The notes under the pieces were generated by a model that made no database searches, was not told where the DNA came from, and saw only the letters and a program-made list of their open reading frames with translations. The position numbers and the translations under genes are program-made. A stretch of DNA of 64,000 bases, taken from contig CAVNZM010000012.1 in the NCBI GenBank assembly GCA_963693365.1, positions 5,704,001 through 5,768,000 on the forward strand, written 5' to 3'. Shown in pieces: positions 45,159 through 59,088 of this stretch. Each line of letters opens with the position of its first letter. The stretch's first letter is position 1. The stretch is from Amoebidium appalachense. Taxonomy: Eukaryota > Ichthyosporea.

Positions 45159-45918
45159 GGTATTGAAGGCACGGCAGCAGCTGCTGGGGGTTTGTGGGAC
45201 CAGGTCTGTGCACAGTACTGCAGTCGGTTCGTATATGCACACAGTGGCCCCGTCCACGTGACTCTGGCAGCACACTTACTGAAACCCCCCCCAGCCCAAA
45301 GTTGACTGTCACGCACACACATACACACACGCGTGCGCACACACACACGGGGCATACACACACACACACACACACAGACACACACACACACACACACACG
45401 GTGACTTAAAGCACACATACGTGCATTCGTGCACCATGGCACCGACACAACCACGTATACAAACCACGCAGTGAAACACAAACAGGTGCCATTGGTGCTA
45501 GCTCACACGCAGTGCCACACATTTGCCGCGACAGCACACAATTGCATCGTGATGCATTGTCAAACAGCCTTCCGTATAACTAAGTGGTACAATATCGATG
45601 CACAGAATGAAAAGGTAGTGGATAGCCCGAAGCGAGTTGCAAGTGAAAGTAAACAGCCAGAATGCCCGGTAGTACTCTTCAGTCAGGCAGCATGTGGGCT
45701 ACCGTGAAATAAATAGACACCGGTGTTACACGACTTGAGGGAATTCACGTTTTACTACTATCATCTTTACTATGCAGTCCGAGAAATCTGTTTTATTATT
45801 ACTATTATCTTCACTGTGCAGCTCAATAAATTATATATTTTATAACTATCATCTTCACTATGAATAGAGTATAATTGGGTACACTGTCACACACACCGTG
45901 GCACACACACCCAATAAA

Positions 45919-45946
45919 TGTGGGCACCCACCGGTGGGTGCCCACA
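45919..45946. repeat. 28-bp perfect palindrome (family member 1)
   Basis: Half-site TGTGGGCACCCACC followed by its exact reverse complement. Related copies occur at about 45984-46019 (interrupted by GCACTG), 49387-49414 (one mismatch) and as half-sites at 49191-49203 and 49214-49226. Confidence 0.9.
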
Positions 45947-46497
45947 CGATTTTGCAGAGCCTGCCGATTTCATAGTAAAAATCGTGTGGGCACCCACCGG
46001 TGGCACTGGGTGCCCACACCCCCCAAAAAACGATAGAACCAGAGGAGTTCTTCCGCTCGCGGGGAAGAGCAAGGGCAAACCCTTTGGTTGTAGCATTTAA
46101 GTAAACATAATAAAGCCGTGGCGGCTAGTGTTTATTTGAGGGTTTACTAATAAGTTATATGATTTTTTCGATCACCAAAATATAACATGTCAATGGGACT
46201 CGTTGACTGAGCCAAACATAGGCGTTCGACTGATGATCTGGATCCGAACAAAACCAGGTTGTGCAAGGAATCCTCGCCCGCTCCCTTCCATCTTCTGGTA
46301 TCCTTACACGCTTTTTTTACACCTTTCCAATAAAGCCAAAAAAGGTTACAAAAGCAGTGATGGTTGGCGACAGCCACTAAGGGAAGTAAAAAGTCACGCC
46401 TCTATCTTGGCGGATTCCGCAGCTCTAAGTTTGGGTCCTCTTGTGTTTTGGATGATGTTTTAATTACACGCGGGATTGTTGTTGTTGTCCATGAATG

Positions 46498-46610
<113 letters not shown>

Positions 46611-46918
46611 GCGCATGAAGCGCGCAAACATAACTGAGCACGGACATGCGCGCACACCATGACCCACACACACACATACACGCGCACCATGCACACAGAG
46701 GCACACACGAATTCACATCACCGTGCACACACACATGTACAGACACACATTCACAAACACACACACTGTCACCCAAACTGCACAAATGCACTGGTCAACC
46801 GCACACATATTTGATACGTGGCACACACATCTCTCACGCATGCGCACACCCACACGTGCACTCACACATACGGTCATACACTTGAGTCCACACCCACACA
46901 GCGCTGGTACATACTGTG

Positions 46919-46982
<64 letters not shown>

Positions 46983-47068
46983 CCCCTCTCTCCGAATCTC
47001 TCCCTCCCCTTATATCTATCCCTCTCTCGCTCTCTCCCCTCCCCTCTCCCCCCCCCCCCCCATATATA

Positions 47069-47078
<10 letters not shown>

Positions 47079-47135
<57 letters not shown>
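47079..47135 (+). repeat. (CT)n microsatellite
   Basis: About 28 CT units, followed shortly by a C run (47149-47168). Confidence 0.95.
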
Positions 47136-47140
<5 letters not shown>

Positions 47141-47374
47141 CTATGCTCCCCCCCCCCCCCCCCCCCCCTCCGATGATGACGGGGGGAGGGGAAGAACGAA
47201 GGGTATGTGTGTGTGGGGCATCATGTTTTAAACATTAATTATTAATACTATGTTTTGTTAATGACTACGATAATGCGAAGGGAGTATTTGAGTTCGTGTA
47301 ACAGTGTGTACACAGGTGAGAGTGCCGCAACGTGTTTTTGTGGTGGTGGTGGTCACGGTAGTGGTGGTGTGTGA

Positions 47375-47425
<51 letters not shown>

Positions 47426-47780
47426 GGAGGGGGGGGGGGGGGGGGGAGGGGGGCAACGGAGAAGTGAACGAAGAAGAAAAGAAGTTTTCTTCGAGGGACT
47501 GCTGTGGTACACCACTGCTTGCACGTTGGGGTAGGTGGGTGTGTATGTGTTATTAAGGCCGAGAGGTGTTTATCAACGGTTTACAGCATCATATGTATAT
47601 GTGTGTGTCTGTGTTTTTTAATACCTTTTTTCCCTTTTGCCTTGTAAGAAAATTTTATTGGGGATTCATTGTTTCAATCTATCTTCATTCCCTTTTGTCG
47701 CTGCCTTTTTTTTTTTTTTTTTTTTGGGGGGGGGGGGGAGGGGGGGGGGATCTTTTCTTCTTTCCTAAAATATCATTGAT

Positions 47781-47821
<41 letters not shown>

Positions 47822-48132
47822 CCGGGGGGGGGGGGGGAAGGGGGAGTAGCCTGTGACCGTTAGGGGGCCGGGGGGGGGGGGGGGGGGAGGGGGTGGTTGC
47901 AGAATTGACCTTTTTTATTATGCCTTAGAAGATTGACGTGAAATCAAAGGCTATGGCAAACTTAGTATATCAAATGAGAAAAAGACGAACGTGGCTTGCT
48001 TGTAGAGAAAATGCATAATGTAAGCCAATTATTTGAAACAAAACTGTGATTAAATCATACATATCGGCAGACATTAATGTGGAATGTGCCCCATAGGTTT
48101 TGTCCAACTTCCACTTTTCCTCCGCCCCCAAG

Positions 48133-48163
<31 letters not shown>

Positions 48164-48437
48164 TCCCCCTTCCCCGCCGCCCCCCCCCCCCCCCCCCACA
48201 CACATACATACACACTTCCCTCTCTCTCTCTCCGTCTCTTCCCCCCCCCCCCCCCCCCCCCATCAAATACCCTTTCTCTACAGATCTCCGTCTTTCTAGA
48301 CCCCCCCCCTCCCCGCCCGGCCCCCCCACCTCCTCTCTTCCCCTCCCCCCTTCCCCCCCCTCTGTCTCTCTTCCTCTCTCTCTCGTGCTTCAAGTTGTGT
48401 TGTGCGCTTACAAACCTGTGTGTGTGTGTGTTTCATA

Positions 48438-48481
<44 letters not shown>

Positions 48482-49386
48482 TTGTAATAGGCGTGCACGT
48501 GACGGTACACGTGCCACGGTGAGCTGTGTATGTGTGCGAGCCCGTGCGTGTGGGCCGGTGCGTACAATTGTGTGTGTGCACGCGCTCGCTTGTGTGTGCG
48601 TGTGCGTGCGCTCGTCTATGTGTGTGTGTGTGTGTGTGCCCGCGCGCGTGTGCGTGCATGCGTGCATGCGTGTGTGTGTGCGTGTGTGTGCGTGTGTGTG
48701 TGTGTGCGTGTGTGTGTGCGTGCTTGTGTACACGTGTGCATGGTATGTGTTACTGTGTGCGTACTTTTTCGTCTGTGTGTCACAGTTTGTACAATGACGT
48801 GTGCTTATGTATGGATTAATATTGAGTGACATTGTGTCTATATGTGTAGTATGTATGTGTCTGACTCAGAGGTGCACGTACGTAATTCGCACATGGCACT
48901 ACTACTTTTTCAATGTCGCCACAGTACATACATACTGCCCGGAGTCAGCGCAGTGCATATTGCCATGGTACGCTGATAAAGTGGCCACCAGGAGTCTCAC
49001 ATAGGGATAGTAGGCAGCTCTATACTGTTGTTGAAAGATAGCAGACTATCAGACTACCGGCACGGTGAAAGCTTCGGAAGGGGACTCGAATACAACAGCG
49101 GCCGCCCGTGAGGGGGCTTTTGGGCGCCGGGCGGATTTGGTCAGGGAATCGGCGCAGGATATTGACCAATCAGATCCGATCTTCGGAACTGTGTGGGCAC
49201 CCATAATTCCTGAGTGTGGGCACCCAAAAAACCATCATCGTTTGCACATAGAAAAAGTTACCAAAACATGACTGTAGACCCATATAAAACTTATATGAGC
49301 ATCAATCCGACACATAAAGGAAGCGTTTCATGTAAAAAAATTGGGGTGTCGGCTATACTGGCAGAAGAGTAACGCGCTGCCGCAAG

Positions 49387-49414
49387 TGTGGGTACCCACC
49401 GGTGGGTGCCCACA
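49387..49414. repeat. 28-bp palindrome (family member, one mismatch)
   Basis: TGTGGGTACCCACC followed by GGTGGGTGCCCACA; identical to the 45919 copy except for one base. Confidence 0.85.
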
Positions 49415-50507
49415 TTTTGCTATTGCAAAGGGAAAGTTCGAACTTCACATCTACTTTTGTTCAGGGAGGGGATTACGAAAAAAAATCGTCGCAATTACGA
49501 TTAACGAAAGACCCCGATGCGGATAAGGTTAGGGTGCCGTCGTAACAGCTTTCGTATCAGATGTATAGCATTATAACCGCTTTAAGACCCCCTAATATCT
49601 AGCTGTTCCTAATTTTTTCAATATTTCTGTTCAAGAACATATTTACAGCGCTTCTTATGAGCAATATCGCACCCCGACAAGTCTCCAGGGCTTGTAATTT
49701 TGCGATACTTAATTTGTAAAAACGCGTATTTTGAGTTTTGTGACTGGAGGGGCGTCTTTAGCTGGCATTGCAGATCCCCAAGAACCTCCCCGTTACGATT
49801 AAGAAACTGTCCGTAAGGACAATACGGTTAAGCTGGCCAACCCCACCCCAACCCTGCTTTTGTTCGAATCGTTCGATCTGTATACACCGAATCCCCGATC
49901 TCCACGCGAGCCAATCGGAATGAGCGTACATAAAATATGCGCAAATAAATAATTATTAATAAAATAGCTGTTGCAAAGTTTGCAGCCTCCTAATACATAA
50001 TAAAAATGTATATTAATAATTAGTGCATATGTATAGAGTATGAGCTTTGGTGCATGCGTCTTGTGGGCCCCGCGTACGTATGTATATACGCCATGCATCC
50101 GCACAGGCGCGGCGATGCACTGTAGGTCTGGCGCACCCACGGTGTGTGAATATGAATGCAGAATCCGGGGCACCAATAGGAAGGGGCAGCGCCATGTGAT
50201 CCGCATCCAGGCAATTATTTCGGAAAATTACGTGTAGCTGTTTAATTTGGTGAAATACCCGAATAGCTCATTCTAAAACGGAGGGTTTTGGTCTTTTTTT
50301 CTATTAAAGGGGTGTTTTGAATGCTAATTTGCACAAAACACCCATAATCGTATTCCCAGAATAGTGCGAAAGTGGGGCTCAAGGAAACAGATGAATGGGA
50401 CATTTTTTGGAAGGTACAACGCCAACGCAGCCAAAAAGCCACCGGTCAGTCCTTCAGCTGTCAGCAGATACACACAGGCAGGGACAGGCACACAGGCAGG
50501 GACAGGC

Positions 50508-52033
50508 ATGATGGAGGTGTTGACCGCAAAGATACACGAGGCAGAGGCCTTTTACCAGTGGGCCCTGACCCAGGCCGGTGCGTGGGTCGTGTGTGTGGCT
50601 GGGGTGGGGTGGGGGGCTGCGTTTATTTTCTAATGCGGTGCCGCAGACCCGCGCACGGCACAATGGCTTCTGATGGAGTCGCCGCTGCCAACGCTGGGGC
50701 TGTGTGCGGGCTACCTGGCCCTAGTGCTGGGCGGCCAGGTGTTCATGAAGGACAGGCAGCCCTTCGACCTGCGGCGCTTCTCCATCGTCTACAACCTGTC
50801 CATGGTGGGCCTGTCGGGGTACATGTTTTTCGAGGTAGGCTTGAACTTTGTGGTGCGCGCCAGCCGTATGCATGTCACACCCAGCTGACACGAGGGGTTG
50901 GCAGCTGGTGTACACGGCTATCATGCAGGGCTATAACTGGACCTGTGACGGATTGAGCTACTCGGATAACCCGTATGCTGTGCGCATGGCCCGGGCGCTC
51001 TGGTGGTACTACTTCAGCAAGGTGCTGGGATTCACGGACACGGTAAGTTTTCGAGCACAGGCAGACGGGGCATAGATGCAGAGCACACACAAGTAAAAGA
51101 CAGACATATCCAGACATATATGGAGGAGTTGAGCATATTCCATACCCGCCTGGCTTGCTTGTGCATGTACAAGATAGGCAGTGTTGGGTGATTGTGTATT
51201 CTCAGACACGCCTATGTCCTGTTGGCTTGTTGCTATTTGGGACTGCTCGTGCTTGTGTCTTGTTGCAGCGCCTCTTGGCTTGGGACTCGTCGTTCCCCCC
51301 CTTTCACCACCACACGCTTTGCATGCCTCTGTAAGGTCTCTGTGCCTGCCCGTCTGTCTTAGCACACCCACACACCCGAGCGTGCCTCCCTGTCTTTCTT
51401 AGCATATCCATACACACATAATCGTGCCGGCCTGCCCTTTGCACCCCCACACCATGCCTGATCCCGCCTGCCTGCGTGACCTCAGCACTGCTTGTGCCTT
51501 GTGCCTGCTAGCCCCCTATTAATGACCCCCTGTGCACACGAACTACACGTAGCTAGTGTCTGTGCACCTTGTCTGTCCGCCATGTTCACAGTGCACACGT
51601 AGCTATTGGGTGCACCAGTTCCACCCCTCTGCCCTTTACCATACCCGTCTGATGGAACTCTGCAACTGTTGTTGTGTGCCTGTGTGGACACCCTGCAAGA
51701 GCTGTTCTATGTGGTGTGTGTGGGCCTGTGTGCTTGTGGTGCGGTACGCTCTCGGGCACATGCACACTTGGCCTGCCCTGCATTCTGTGCCTGTGTGTCT
51801 GCCCAGCCATGCACACGTCCCCTGCACAGACTGCCTTCGCTCGAAATGGCTCTACCACCCCTACTCGACATGCCCCCACCCCAACCCCATTATACCCCTT
51901 TTTCATGATGGCTTGCTACTTCACGTCCCTCGCTTCATCCCCCCCCTCCCCCTCCCCCCCCCCCTTCCCTGCCTCTCCCCATTTCCCTACTTATGGCACA
52001 TCATTTTCTAGTTCCGCGGCTGCTGTCATCCAG

Positions 52034-52078
<45 letters not shown>

Positions 52079-52987
52079 CTTCAATTGATTGATTTTGGAC
52101 TTCCCGCTTTTGCGACGTTTTGTTGATGCTCTTTGTTGTCTCCTCCATATTTCCAACCCTCTAACGCATACATTCCCCCCCCCCCCCCCCCCCCCCTCCC
52201 CCCGGCTGCCTTTGCCTGCACATATGCACACACACACACAAACACACACACACACACACACACACACAGGCACAGAAGCATAGAGGTGCACCATGGCGCA
52301 CCACACAGGCACAGATCCACAGACAGGCATAGAGTCACAGATCCACATGCATACACACGCAAACAGCACACACCTCCATGCAGAGACCATGCCCCACTCG
52401 TGCACCACCACCACCGCCCCCCTAGCTGGCACCCTTCCACTCACCCGAGACCTTGCATGTTTATTGCCCATGCACTGACGCTGCCGGGGGCCCAGTTCCT
52501 GATGGTGCTGCGCAAGAAGAACAACCAGATCACGTTCCTGCACGTGTACCACCACGTGTCCATGTTCATTCTGTGGTGGGTGTCCGTGCGCTGGAGTGCC
52601 GGGGGCCAGCTGTTCTTTGGGCCCGTGTGCAACTGCCTCATCCACTGCTTCATGTACTACTACTACGCATGCTCGGCCGCCGGCGTCAACGTGTGGTGGA
52701 AGAAGTACATGACCCAGATGCAGCTGGTGAGCACCCTGGCCATGGCCCCCGGGGGAAAGGCGGGGGAGGGGGAGGGGGGGGGGGGGAGGGGGCTGACCCT
52801 GTGGGGGTTACAGATCCAGTTCTTTGCCACAATCGGGCACGCCATCAACGGGCTGGTCAACGACTGCGGCCACCCCAAGTGGATGCTGATGCTGCTTACG
52901 TCATACATGTGCACCCTGGTCGTGCTCTTTGCCAACTTCTACATCAAGACATACACCAAGCGGCCCCAGCAAAAGAAGACAAACTGA
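50508..52987 (+). CDS. ELO-family very-long-chain fatty acid elongase
   Basis: 3-ketoacyl-CoA synthase of the ER that condenses acyl-CoA with malonyl-CoA. Exons: 50508-50577, 50647-50834, 50905-51042, 52496-52726, 52814-52987; phases agree and give 266 residues, normal for the family. Family features in order are DPRTAQWLLMESPLPT, KDRQPFDLRRFSIVYN, ALWWYYFSKVLGFTDT, FLMVLRKKNNQITF and the catalytic HVYHH box (residues 148-152). Then come CFMYYYYACSAAG and VWWKKYMTQMQL. The LHVYHH context resembles elongases of polyunsaturated acyl chains, but substrate cannot be read from sequence. Several hydrophobic spans fit the multi-pass fold. The C-terminus ends KKTN, a dilysine ER-retrieval signal. Two adjacent ATG codons (50508, 50511) could both start translation. 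Intron 3 is 1.45 kb. Confidence 0.95.
51043..52495 (+). other. Elongase intron 3
   Basis: The 5' part has ordinary composition. Beyond 51940 it contains C runs (51946-51965, 52038-52078, 52176-52196) and a (CA)n tract (52227-52269). The acceptor is preceded by a CTGAC branch-site match. Confidence 0.7.
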
Positions 52988-53435
52988 GCCAACCCCCCAG
53001 GCTGCAGGCGGGCCTGCAGCACCGTGCACCACCTAACAGCGCCAGGCGGGGCGGGTCCCCAGTGCCGGCCTATATCCAGGACATATAGCAGGCAGGCCTA
53101 TTTTCAGGGTACACAGAGCAGGCACCTTATATTCAGTACACAGCAGGCGGGCCCATGTTCAGTACGCCCATAGCTGTGAGCATATTTTCAGCTCTTATGT
53201 ACACATGGAACTTTCCAATAACCCAAAAGCAAATACACACAGCAGGGCCAGGAATTTAATCTGCCAGCCACAGAACACGTGTATGAAATGCCCCAGTGCT
53301 GGACGAGGGAAACTTGTTTAGGTGGGTGTAGAGGGTGTCCGTGTGTGGGTGCACATGGTTGAGGTGTTGCGAGAATAATAGGCTTGCCCAAAGGAAAGCT
53401 AACCCTAGTGTGTGTTTTCCACATTGATTGTGTGC

Positions 53436-53474
<39 letters not shown>

Positions 53475-53572
53475 CAGGATATGCACAAACACATCCACCC
53501 ATACACGCACACACATACAATTACACTCGCGCACACACACACGCACACACACCCATCAAAATACAAACACCG

Positions 53573-53606
<34 letters not shown>

Positions 53607-53999
53607 ACACAGAATCACACTCGCGCGCGCACACACACGCGCACACGTGTACACCAAAATACAAACACCGTGAAAATACAAACACCGTGACACACACACA
53701 GAGTCTAGACACCCACGTACAGTGTCACACACACACATACGTGCACATATATCATCATTGAAACACACACCATGTTGTACAACATTGCACCCTGCCTATG
53801 TGCACTTGAACAGATACTTGTGCACACACGCCCACACAACATTGCACCCTAATGATTAGACAACGAACAACACGCACGCGTGTGCGCGCATACACAGTGT
53901 CACATACACACATGCAGTGTCACAGACACGGGCACACATAGTTTGTACTTTTTGCTTTCTGACTGGGTATACACATGTGTGTGTGGCCGGTGTGTGTGT

Positions 54000-54050
<51 letters not shown>

Positions 54051-54318
54051 GGAGAGGAGGGATCAATTGATTTTTTAGCGACAATCAGGGAAGTTTATAA
54101 CGGCCGTTACCGTAACTATACAAAAACGGGCAGCCATGTATAAATCTGAGTTTGTACTTTCATCTGCTTTCAGAAGCACTGTGCAGTTTGTGTTCGATTT
54201 GTGTGTGTGTGTGTGCGTGCACGTGTACGTGTGTGTGAGGTTTCGAAAAATTGCCCCCCCCCCCCCCCCCCCTCCCCTCCCTCTCCCCCCCGGTCATTTT
54301 TAGCGACAGGCCAAGCCT

Positions 54319-54353
<35 letters not shown>

Positions 54354-54520
54354 TCCGTGTGTACACGTGTGTGTGCGTGTGTGTGTGTGTGTGCATGTTC
54401 TGTTTGTGTGTGTGTGTGTGACGTGTGTGTGTGTGTGTGTGTGTGTGCGTGTGTGTGTGTGCGTGTGTGCGTGCGTGTGTGTGTGTGTGTGTGTGTGTAT
54501 GTTCTGTGTGTACACGTGTG

Positions 54521-54563
<43 letters not shown>

Positions 54564-54581
54564 TCTGCGTGTACACGTGTA

Positions 54582-54620
<39 letters not shown>

Positions 54621-54964
54621 GTGTGTGACGTGTGTGCGTGTGTGTGTGTGTATGTTCTGTGTACACGTGTGTGTGCGTGCGTGTGTGTGTGTGTGTGTGT
54701 GCGCGTGTGTGCGTGCGTGTGTGTGTGACGTGTGTGCGGTTGTGCGTGTGTGTGTGTGTGTGTGTGTGACGTGTGTGCGTGTGTGTGTGTGTGTGTGTAT
54801 GTTCTGTGTACACGTGTGTGTGCGTGCGTGTGTGTGTGTGTGTGTGTGCGCGTGTGTGCGTGCGTGTGTGTGTGACGTGTGTGCGGTTGTGCGTGTGTGT
54901 GTGTGTGTGTGTGTGACGTGTGTGCGTGTGTGTGTATGTTCTGTGTACACGTGTGTGTGCGTGC

Positions 54965-54997
<33 letters not shown>

Positions 54998-55219
54998 CGT
55001 GCGTATGTGTGTGACGTGTGTGCGGTTGTGCGTGTGTGTGTGTGTGTGTGTGTATGTTCTGTGTACACGTGTGTGTGCGTGCGTGTGTGTGTGTATGTGT
55101 GTGCGCGTGTGTGCGTGCGTGTGTGTGTGACGTGTGTGCGGTTGTGCGTGTGTGTGTGTGTGTGTGTGTGACGTGTGTGCGTGTGTGCGTGTGTGTGTGT
55201 GTGTATGTTCTGTGTACGC

Positions 55220-55252
<33 letters not shown>

Positions 55253-55533
55253 CGTGCGTGTGTGTGTGACGTGTGTGCGGTTGTGCGTGTGTGTGTGTGT
55301 GTGTGTGTATGTTCTATGTGTACACGTGTGTGTGCGTACGTGTGTGTGTGTGTGTGTGCGTGCGTGTGTGTGTGACGTGTGTGCGTGTGTGCGTGCGTGC
55401 GTGTGTGTGTGTGTATGTTCTGTGTGTACACGTGTGTGTGCGTGCGTGTGTGTGTATGTTCTGTTTGTGTGTGTGTGTGTGACGTGTGTGTGTGTGTGTG
55501 CGTGTGCGTGTGTGTGCGTGCGTGTGTGTGTGA

Positions 55534-55574
<41 letters not shown>

Positions 55575-55681
55575 ACGTGTGTGTGCGTGCGTGTGTGTGT
55601 GTGTATGTTCTGTTTGTGTGTGTGTGTGTGACGTGTGTGTGTGCGTGTGTGTGTGTGTGTGTATGACTGCGTGCGTGTGTG

Positions 55682-55722
<41 letters not shown>

Positions 55723-55781
55723 CGTGTGTGTGTGTGTGTGTGTGACTGCGTGCGTGTGTGTGTGTGTGTGTGTGTGTGACG

Positions 55782-55814
<33 letters not shown>

Positions 55815-56142
55815 TGTGTATGTTCTGTGTGTACACGTGTGTGTGCGTGCGTGTGTGTGTGTGTATGTTCTGTTTGTGTGTGTGTGTGTGACGTGTGTGT
55901 GTGTGTGCGTGTGTGCGTGCGTGTGTGTGTGTGTGTGACGTGTGCGCGTGTGTGCGTGCGTGTGTGTGTGTGTGTGTGTGTATGTTCTGTGTGTACCTGT
56001 GTGTGCGTGCGTGTGTGTGTGTGTATGTTCTGTTTGTGTGTGTGTGTGTGACGTGTGTGTGTGTGTGCGTGTGTGCGTGTGTGTGCGTGCGTGTGTGTGT
56101 GTGTGTGTGTGTGACTGCGTGCGTGCGTGTGTGTGTGTGACG

Positions 56143-56175
<33 letters not shown>

Positions 56176-56681
56176 ATGTTCTGTGTGTACACGTGTGTGT
56201 GCGTGCGTGTGTGTGTGTATGTTCTGTTTGTGTGTGTGTGTGACGTGTGTGCGTATGTGCGTGTTTGCGTGTGTGCGTGCGTGTGTGTGTGTGTGTGTGT
56301 GCGTGTGTGCGTGTGTGTGTGTGCGCGTGTGTGTTTGTGTATGTTCTGTGTGTACATGTGTGTGTGCGTGCGTGCGTGTGTGTGTATGTTCTGTTTGTGT
56401 GTGTGTGTATGACGTGTGTGCGTGTGTGCGTGTGTGTGCGTGTGTGTGTGTGTGTGACGTGTGTGCGTGTGTGTGTGTGTGTGTTCTGTGTGTACGTGTG
56501 TGTGCGTGTGTGTGTGTGTGTGTATGTTCTGTTTGTGTGTGTGTGTGTGACGTGTGTGTGTGTGTGCGTGTGTGCGTGTGTGTGCGTGTGTGTGTGCGTG
56601 TTTGTGCGTGTGTGCGTGTGTGCGTGTGTGCGTGTGTGCGTGCGTGTGTGTGTGTGTGTGTGTACATGTGTGTGTGTGTGC

Positions 56682-56769
<88 letters not shown>

Positions 56770-56963
56770 GTCACGGTGTCTGGTGTGTGTGTGTGTGTGT
56801 GTACATGTGTGTGTGTGTGTGTGCCTGTGTGTGTGTGTGTATGTTTGTGTGTGTGTATACATGTGTGTGTGTTTGTGTGTGTGCGTGTGTCACGGCGTCT
56901 GGGTGTGTGTGTGTGTGTGTGCGCCTGTGTGTGTGTGTGTGTGTGTGCCTGTGTGAGCGTGTG

Positions 56964-57029
<66 letters not shown>

Positions 57030-57955
57030 TCACGTGTGATAGGGGAGGTTAGGTTTGCATGCAGTGTTGAGCGAACCAAACGCGAGGCATGATAGGCAGT
57101 GTAATGCCACGAGAAGCGGCTACGAGCCTTCTTGGATCCATCTTGGTACTCAGTTCAATACACTATGTACACGTGAGAAGTTGTGAACTGTTATGGAATC
57201 CATACAGTGTCCTGAGTCCTTCCAGGTACCGTCATCGCCCGCCATTTTGGAGAACCCAATCACATGAAGCCATAAGAATGAGCTCTGCATTCCACAGAAT
57301 CCACACACTGCTCGTGAGTTCTGGACGTGCGCTAAGCAGGTGTGACCTTGCTTCAATCAAAAATGACCATCAGTGAATCAAAAGTGGTCAACGGTGCACA
57401 GTTGCTCAGAACTACAAAGCATGGTAGCTATATATATTAGATCAGCCCTCTAACAGCACCTTAATAATGAGGGGTTTATTATTTGGGCTTGGATATTATT
57501 ATCATGCCCTGCCATGCATTGGGATCTCATAACACCGAGACGCTTGTTTCTTAGATCCGGCAGTTGCTATAGCATAGCGCATAGAACCTGGAACGGTCTG
57601 CACCAACCATAATGGCTCCATCTCTAGAATTCCACAGCAGATTTGTCACACCTGAATGATCCAATCAGAGGAGGCCACTTGCCGTATATGGTCACAACTA
57701 ATTTGCAGAGGTCCACGTGCATCCCAGATCTGCCAATCAGGTGAGCCTTTACTTTGAGCTTTCTGAGGCCCTTTTTCCTGCTCACTTGAAGGCTTGTAGG
57801 AAAAGGAGTTGGCAACTTGAACTACGTTTGCTTGTTCGAGCGTTTGAGTTCCGACGTTTGCAGTTGTCAAGAGCGAACAAAGCATACAGCAACATCACCT
57901 GTGGCGTGTGGCATGTGCGAATTTTTTGTTAACGAAGCAACGCGTAGCCGCTAAC
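52988..57955. other. Intergenic region between the elongase and the kinase genes
   Basis: No gene is supported. It holds (CA)n tracts near 53439-53472 and 53573-53602, a G run (54013-54049), a C run (54255-54272) and the 2.7 kb GT-type array described separately. CCAAT motifs at 57256-57260, 57661-57665 and 57733-57737 lie within 700 bases of the kinase start and may form its promoter. Confidence 0.5.
54318..57028 (+). repeat. Giant GT-rich compound satellite with higher-order structure
   Basis: About 2.7 kb of nearly continuous alternating purine-pyrimidine DNA based on GT, with recurring landmarks ATGTTCTGTGT(G)TACACG, GTGACGTGTG and GTGCGTGCGTG spaced roughly 90-150 bases apart. The minus strand reads as a 900-codon Thr-His frame, a repeat artefact. 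Confidence 0.95.
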
Positions 57956-59088
57956 ATGACCTGCCAAACGAAGGAACGCACAGAGGGTGCCTCAGCCCCT
58001 GCCGAGCACACTGGGCTAGTAGCAGTCAGGCATGTTGCACTTGGATCTTCGGCCGAGCTCTGGCGTGGGTTCGACCCGACAAGAAATCATGACGTTGTAA
58101 TCAAGAAGCCTTTGCCAGGCCACGCCCACACACTGAGACACGAGACCACGGTGCTGGGCCACGTGTGTGACCACCCCAACATTGCTACCCTCTACGGCAC
58201 TATACAGCTTGATGGCGAGCCTTGTATGGTGCTGGAGGCTGGAGAGCACGACCTGCTGGCTACACTCGCCCCCGGCGTGGGGCTTGGCGAGGTGAAGCGA
58301 GCGTGTGTGCGTGCTGCCTGGGGTGCTTGTGTTACTTGTGCCGCATCTTTGGAAGGTCATAGTCTAGAACAAAGCTCTTTTTCGCTCGAGATTCGCTGAC
58401 TAACTTGGCGTGCTGATGATGCCACTGGTGTGCTTATGTCGATGCTGCAATGGTTTGCAGCATGGGCTCGGGTATCTGTCATGCTAATGGTCACTCGCTG
58501 CAGCGCCCGGCCGTGCAGTTGCTGTATCAGGTGGTGTGCGCTGTCGAGCACCTCCACCGGCTGGGCTATGCCCACCGCGACCTCAAGCCCGAAAACGTCG
58601 TGCTGGCGCATGACACCAGCGTGCGCCTGGTGGACCTGGGCGGGGCAGCCCACGTGGACGACGTCGAGCGGTGCTGTGGGCGCAGCGGCACGGAGCACTA
58701 TCTGGCGCCCGAGTGTTTGGAGGCGGCCAGCAGGGACCCACGGCAGGCCGACAGCTGGAGCCTGGGGGTGCTGTTCTGGGTGCTGGTGTGGGGGCGCTTT
58801 CCATGGCAGACGGCCTGCAGCCGCAATGACCCCGAGTATGCGGCCTGGGTGAGTGGGCGGTTTGGGGCCACAAACAGGGCGCAGTGGCTGGGACTGAGCC
58901 ACCGGGCACTTGAGCTGCTTAGAAACCTGCTCCGTGCCAACCCAGCCAGACGCTGGTCGGCCAGCCAGGCCCGCCAGTACATGGAGGCCGTATGGGCATG
59001 CGTTCCCTACAAGCCCAGCTCCACACCCTCGCTCTGCCTGCTGCACGGGCAGGCGCCCCTCACAGAGTCGTTGAAGCTGTGCACCTGA
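57956..59088 (+). CDS. Small Ser/Thr protein kinase
   Basis: Two exons, 57956-58291 and 58504-59088, in phase, give 306 residues consisting almost only of a kinase domain. Visible landmarks: a shortened glycine loop (ALGSSAELWRG), VVIKK with the ATP-binding Lys50, RHETT with the helix-C Glu63, HRDLKPEN with catalytic Asp138, VDLGG in place of the usual DFG (Asp156), GTEHYLAPE, and DSWSLGVLFWVLVWGRFPW. All core catalytic residues are present, so activity is plausible. The GTxxYLAPE pattern and overall order resemble CAMK/AMPK-like kinases, but I cannot assign a subfamily. The second and third glycines of the ATP loop are replaced. The intron has a GTGAAG donor, and CCAAT motifs occur upstream. 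Confidence 0.9.

Noticed and set aside
54160-56862. A 900-codon minus-strand open frame of Thr-His repeats
   Set aside because: It is the translation of a GT/CA satellite; other frames of the same tract are equally open, and there is no splice, start or family support.
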